Shown one piece after another: positions 5,111 to 6,925 of a stretch of 6,925 nt of DNA. The position numbers and the translations under genes were made by a program. The first letter of the stretch is position 1. Each line of letters opens with the position of its first letter. Under the pieces are notes generated by a model. The model saw only the letters and a program-made list of their open reading frames with translations. It was not told where the DNA came from and did not search any database. The DNA is taken from assembly GCA_049612785.1 (NCBI GenBank), contig JBMZBW010000125.1:1-6925 (forward strand), read 5' to 3'. The DNA comes from UBA7985 sp049612785 (GTDB taxonomy: Bacteria; Pseudomonadota; Alphaproteobacteria; UBA7985).

Positions 5111-5563
5111 ATGACCACCCAAATGAGTTCAGGCTCTGGTAAGACTAACAAGTCCATGGCTTTGGCCTTTGCCATTGGCATCTGGCCTCTTGGCGTGTTC
5201 GTCCATCTGTTGTTCCAGTTCTTGTTTGGTGACTGGTATGATGGGCTTGTTTACACGCTTGGATTTGGGTCGGCTGCTTGGGTGTTTGTCTTCACCTTTG
5301 CATGCGCAACCGCAGTGGCCTTTATTCTAGAAGCACAATTCAAGCGCCTCGCAACTTTGAACCGGTGCATCCTGCATATGGTGGTTGGTATTGTTGTGAT
5401 CCCTTTGATGATCGCGCTTATCTTGGGAATTCTCAAACCAAGTCTGACGGGCATTCAACTCGGCACAATTGCCGGCCTTGAAACACTATTTTCAGTCGTG
5501 GTCCGAAGCCCCATCCTGCTGGCTTGCGGGTTAATCTACGAACAGCTGCGCCGCCTCTCATAA
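5111..5563 (+). CDS. Unrecognised four-helix inner-membrane protein
   Basis: The 150-residue product is strongly hydrophobic with four likely membrane helices, near residues 16-40, 47-73, 87-108 and 113-145, joined by short loops. The N-terminus is polar (Ser, Thr, Lys) and the C-terminus ends in EQLRRLS. By the positive-inside rule, with charges at K11/K14, R79/R85 and R147/R148, both termini are probably cytoplasmic. No catalytic or transport motif is visible and I do not recognise a family. The ATG at 5111 is the first in frame, but no Shine-Dalgarno sequence precedes it; ATG 5123 is an alternative. It is the only rightward gene in the right half of the window, lies beside the AT-rich stretch, and its stop codon overlaps the T-tract of the secF terminator. 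This suggests later insertion between secF and the Mth938-like gene. Composition is lower in G+C than its neighbours (31 of 60 in 5161-5220). It is probably a real gene, function unknown. Confidence 0.7.
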   Translation: MTTQMSSGSGKTNKSMALAFAIGIWPLGVFVHLLFQFLFGDWYDGLVYTLGFGSAAWVFVFTFACATAVAFILEAQFKRLATLNRCILHMVVGIVVIPLMIALILGILKPSLTGIQLGTIAGLETLFSVVVRSPILLACGLIYEQLRRLS

Positions 5564-5606
5564 AAAAAGCCCGGTTCATCAGCGTTACAACACTGACCAA
5601 CCGGGC
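5562..5606 (-). terminator. Intrinsic terminator of secDF
   Basis: Read leftward, GCCCGGTT (5606-5599) pairs perfectly with AACCGGGC (5576-5569), followed immediately by seven T (5568-5562). Inside, TCAG and CTGA can add four more pairs beyond a 2x2 internal loop. It starts 27 bases after the secF stop. On the plus strand the hairpin is followed by ATTCCG, so it acts mainly on leftward transcripts. Confidence 0.9.
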
Positions 5607-5633
5607 ATTCCGTTTCAGACCCAATAGAGCGAT

Positions 5634-6842
5634 CTACTTGCGTCCGATATTCCGCTTTTTCCGCTTTTTGCGTTTGCCGCGCGCCTCCTCAATGGGGCCG
5701 TCGTCCTCCGGCAAAATCATTTCCGCAGCAACGTTCCGCTCAACACCGTCCTGTCCTTTGACCCGAGCCCGAATTTCATCGTCATCGACCTGGGTCACGG
5801 ACGCCGCAAGCTGGGCTGCATAATCGTCTTCGTCATCGTCCACGATCTTCTTGTCAAACGCCCGTGCGGACAGGCCCATGACAACCAGCAAAGGCGTCGC
5901 AAAGAACAGCGACGAGTAGGTTCCGATCACCACGCCCCACATGAGCGCAATGGTGAAGTCACGGATCACCAGCGGGCCAAAGGCAAACAAAGCCAGCAGC
6001 GCGAGGAGTGTTGTCAGGGACGTCATCAAGGTACGGGAGAGCGTGCGGTTCAGTGCGATGTTGAGAACGTCGATGACAGGTCGCTCGTTGTAGCGCCGCA
6101 TCTCTTCACGTGCACGGTCAAACACCACCACCGTATCGTTGATTGAATACCCGGCAATTGTCAGGATCGCCGCCACTGTCGGCAAATCAAACGTGAACTG
6201 AAAGATGGAAAACAGACCGATGGTCGTGATCACGTCGTGTGTCAGTGCCAAGAGTGCGGCTATCGCAAACTGCCACTCGAACCGGAACCAAATATAGGCT
6301 GCGATGGCCAGCAGAGCCAAGGCGGTCGCGAGCGCGCCTTTCTGGGCCAATTCCCCAGAAATCTTGGAACCCACGTTTTCAACCCTGCGGTATTCAACGG
6401 TTCCGTTGACGAAGGTGTAGCCCCCCTCAGATGCGGTTTGCTCCGCCAGCGCGAGGTCATCACCGTCGAGAAGGGGTGGATACAAGGCACGAACTGCGTT
6501 CTTGATTTCGCGGACAATGGCGATTTCTTCGTCTTCACTGCCCACACTCGGTACGGCGAAGACGACCTTCACATCGCGGTCTGAGCCAAATTCCTGAACC
6601 TCTGGCGCGCCATAGCCAAGGTCCGTCAGCTCAACCTTGATTTGATCAATGGACACCGCTTCGCTGTAGCGCAGGTCAAACAAGAGCCCGCCTTTAAAAT
6701 CGATACCAAGGTTCAGACCACGGGTGAAAAACATCCCGATGGACAAGCAAATCAGCAGTAACGACGCAATCAGCGTGATACGGCGGAAGCCCAACAGGTT
6801 GATATTGCTGTTTTGTGGGAAGAGTCGGATCAGGGGCAACAT
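5634..6842 (-). CDS. secF: Protein translocase subunit SecF with extended charged C-terminus
   Basis: SecF pairs with SecD in the inner membrane and uses the proton-motive force to help pull exported proteins through SecYEG. The 402-residue product has six predicted membrane helices (near 22-40, 170-187, 191-214, 218-240, 272-290, 294-323) with a large periplasmic domain between the first two. Family blocks seen are GIDFKGG (46-52), VGSKISGEL (157-164 region), ALTHDV (199-204) and AGYSINDTVVVFDRARE (230-246). A strong Shine-Dalgarno GGAGGAG precedes the ATG at 6842, 17 bases after the secD stop, so the pair is an operon. Unusually, about 75 residues follow the last helix: an acidic stretch (VDDDEDDYAA at 334-343), a linker, and a strongly basic end with KRKKRKKR at 390-397. 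SecF of about 310-325 residues is common, so this tail is additional. Identification is secure; the tail's function is unknown. Confidence 0.97.
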   Translation of the reverse strand: MLPLIRLFPQNSNINLLGFRRITLIASLLLICLSIGMFFTRGLNLGIDFKGGLLFDLRYSEAVSIDQIKVELTDLGYGAPEVQEFGSDRDVKVVFAVPSVGSEDEEIAIVREIKNAVRALYPPLLDGDDLALAEQTASEGGYTFVNGTVEYRRVENVGSKISGELAQKGALATALALLAIAAYIWFRFEWQFAIAALLALTHDVITTIGLFSIFQFTFDLPTVAAILTIAGYSINDTVVVFDRAREEMRRYNERPVIDVLNIALNRTLSRTLMTSLTTLLALLALFAFGPLVIRDFTIALMWGVVIGTYSSLFFATPLLVVMGLSARAFDKKIVDDDEDDYAAQLAASVTQVDDDEIRARVKGQDGVERNVAAEMILPEDDGPIEEARGKRKKRKKRNIGRK

Positions 6843-6848
6843 GCTCGC

Positions 6849-6857
6849 TACTCCTCC
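6849..6857 (-). promoter_or_regulatory. Strong ribosome binding site of secF
   Basis: On the minus strand GCGGAGGAG lies between the secD stop codon and the secF ATG, about 6-8 bases before the start. It nearly matches the ideal Shine-Dalgarno sequence and fixes the secF start at 6842. Confidence 0.85.
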
Positions 6858-6859
6858 GC

Positions 6860-6925
6860 TTACATTGGCAGCTTCGAGGGCTTAAACCCATCGAGCCACA
6901 AGTTGATTAGAAGACGCGTGAGCAT
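6860..6925 (-). CDS. secD: Protein translocase subunit SecD, last 21 residues only
   Basis: The minus-strand frame is open from the window edge to TAA at 6862-6860 and encodes LTRLLINLWLDGFKPSKLP-type sequence, the usual end of SecD after its last membrane helix. The rest of the gene lies beyond the window, so its length and start cannot be judged. Its position 17 bases before secF, in the same direction, matches the near-universal secD-secF order and supports the call. SecD forms the partner half of the SecDF proton-driven export motor. Confidence 0.88.
   Translation of the reverse strand: MLTRLLINLWLDGFKPSKLPM

Noticed and set aside
4909..5181. 90-codon leftward and 63-codon rightward (4916-5107) open frames in the AT-rich stretch
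   Set aside because: The two overlap on opposite strands, lack ribosome binding sites and recognisable domains. The rightward one stops 3 bases before the membrane-protein start, so a small coupled gene is not fully excluded, but support is too thin.

Overview
The window looks like a moderately GC-rich alphaproteobacterial chromosome. The best hints are a folate-dependent TrmFO, a secD-secF pair next to a Mth938-like (NDUFAF3-type) gene, an NDUFAF6-like squalene/phytoene-synthase-family gene, and promoters that fit the Caulobacter housekeeping consensus (TTGACGS, N10-14, GCTANAWC). A Caulobacterales or Maricaulales-like source is my guess; genus cannot be fixed from this sequence.

Left part (1-3181). 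A tRNA-Asp(GUC) gene runs leftward off the window edge. A 291-base divergent intergenic region separates it from a rightward pair: trmFO (tRNA T54 methylation) and, 3 bases later, a gene for a secreted protein of unknown function with two acidic, calcium-loop-like motifs. An independent rightward gene follows, sodB (iron superoxide dismutase), with a good promoter, a good ribosome binding site and a likely terminator lying inside the end of the convergent neighbour.

Middle part (3213-4730), leftward. Three tightly packed genes, read from 4730 down: a Mth938-like protein (relative of complex I assembly factor NDUFAF3), an NDUFAF6-like protein lacking visible Asp-rich catalytic motifs (2 bases later), and a small HNH nuclease-family protein (overlapping by 8 bases). 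The first two are relatives of mitochondrial complex I assembly factors, so they may act together on respiratory complex I or on membrane assembly.

Right part (4731-6925). Leftward secD (last 21 codons only) and secF encode the SecDF accessory part of the protein translocase. secF carries an unusual charged C-terminal extension ending in a strongly basic tail, and is closed by a clear intrinsic terminator. Between this terminator and the Mth938-like gene lie a rightward gene for an unrecognised four-helix membrane protein and an AT-rich stretch (33% G+C over 4861-5100 by count, against 67% in a sampled trmFO line). This looks like an insertion into an otherwise leftward block.

I found no CRISPR array, insertion sequence, integrase, rRNA or obvious defence system. 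The most interesting points are the paired complex I assembly-factor relatives beside secDF, the SecF tail, and the foreign-looking cassette between them.
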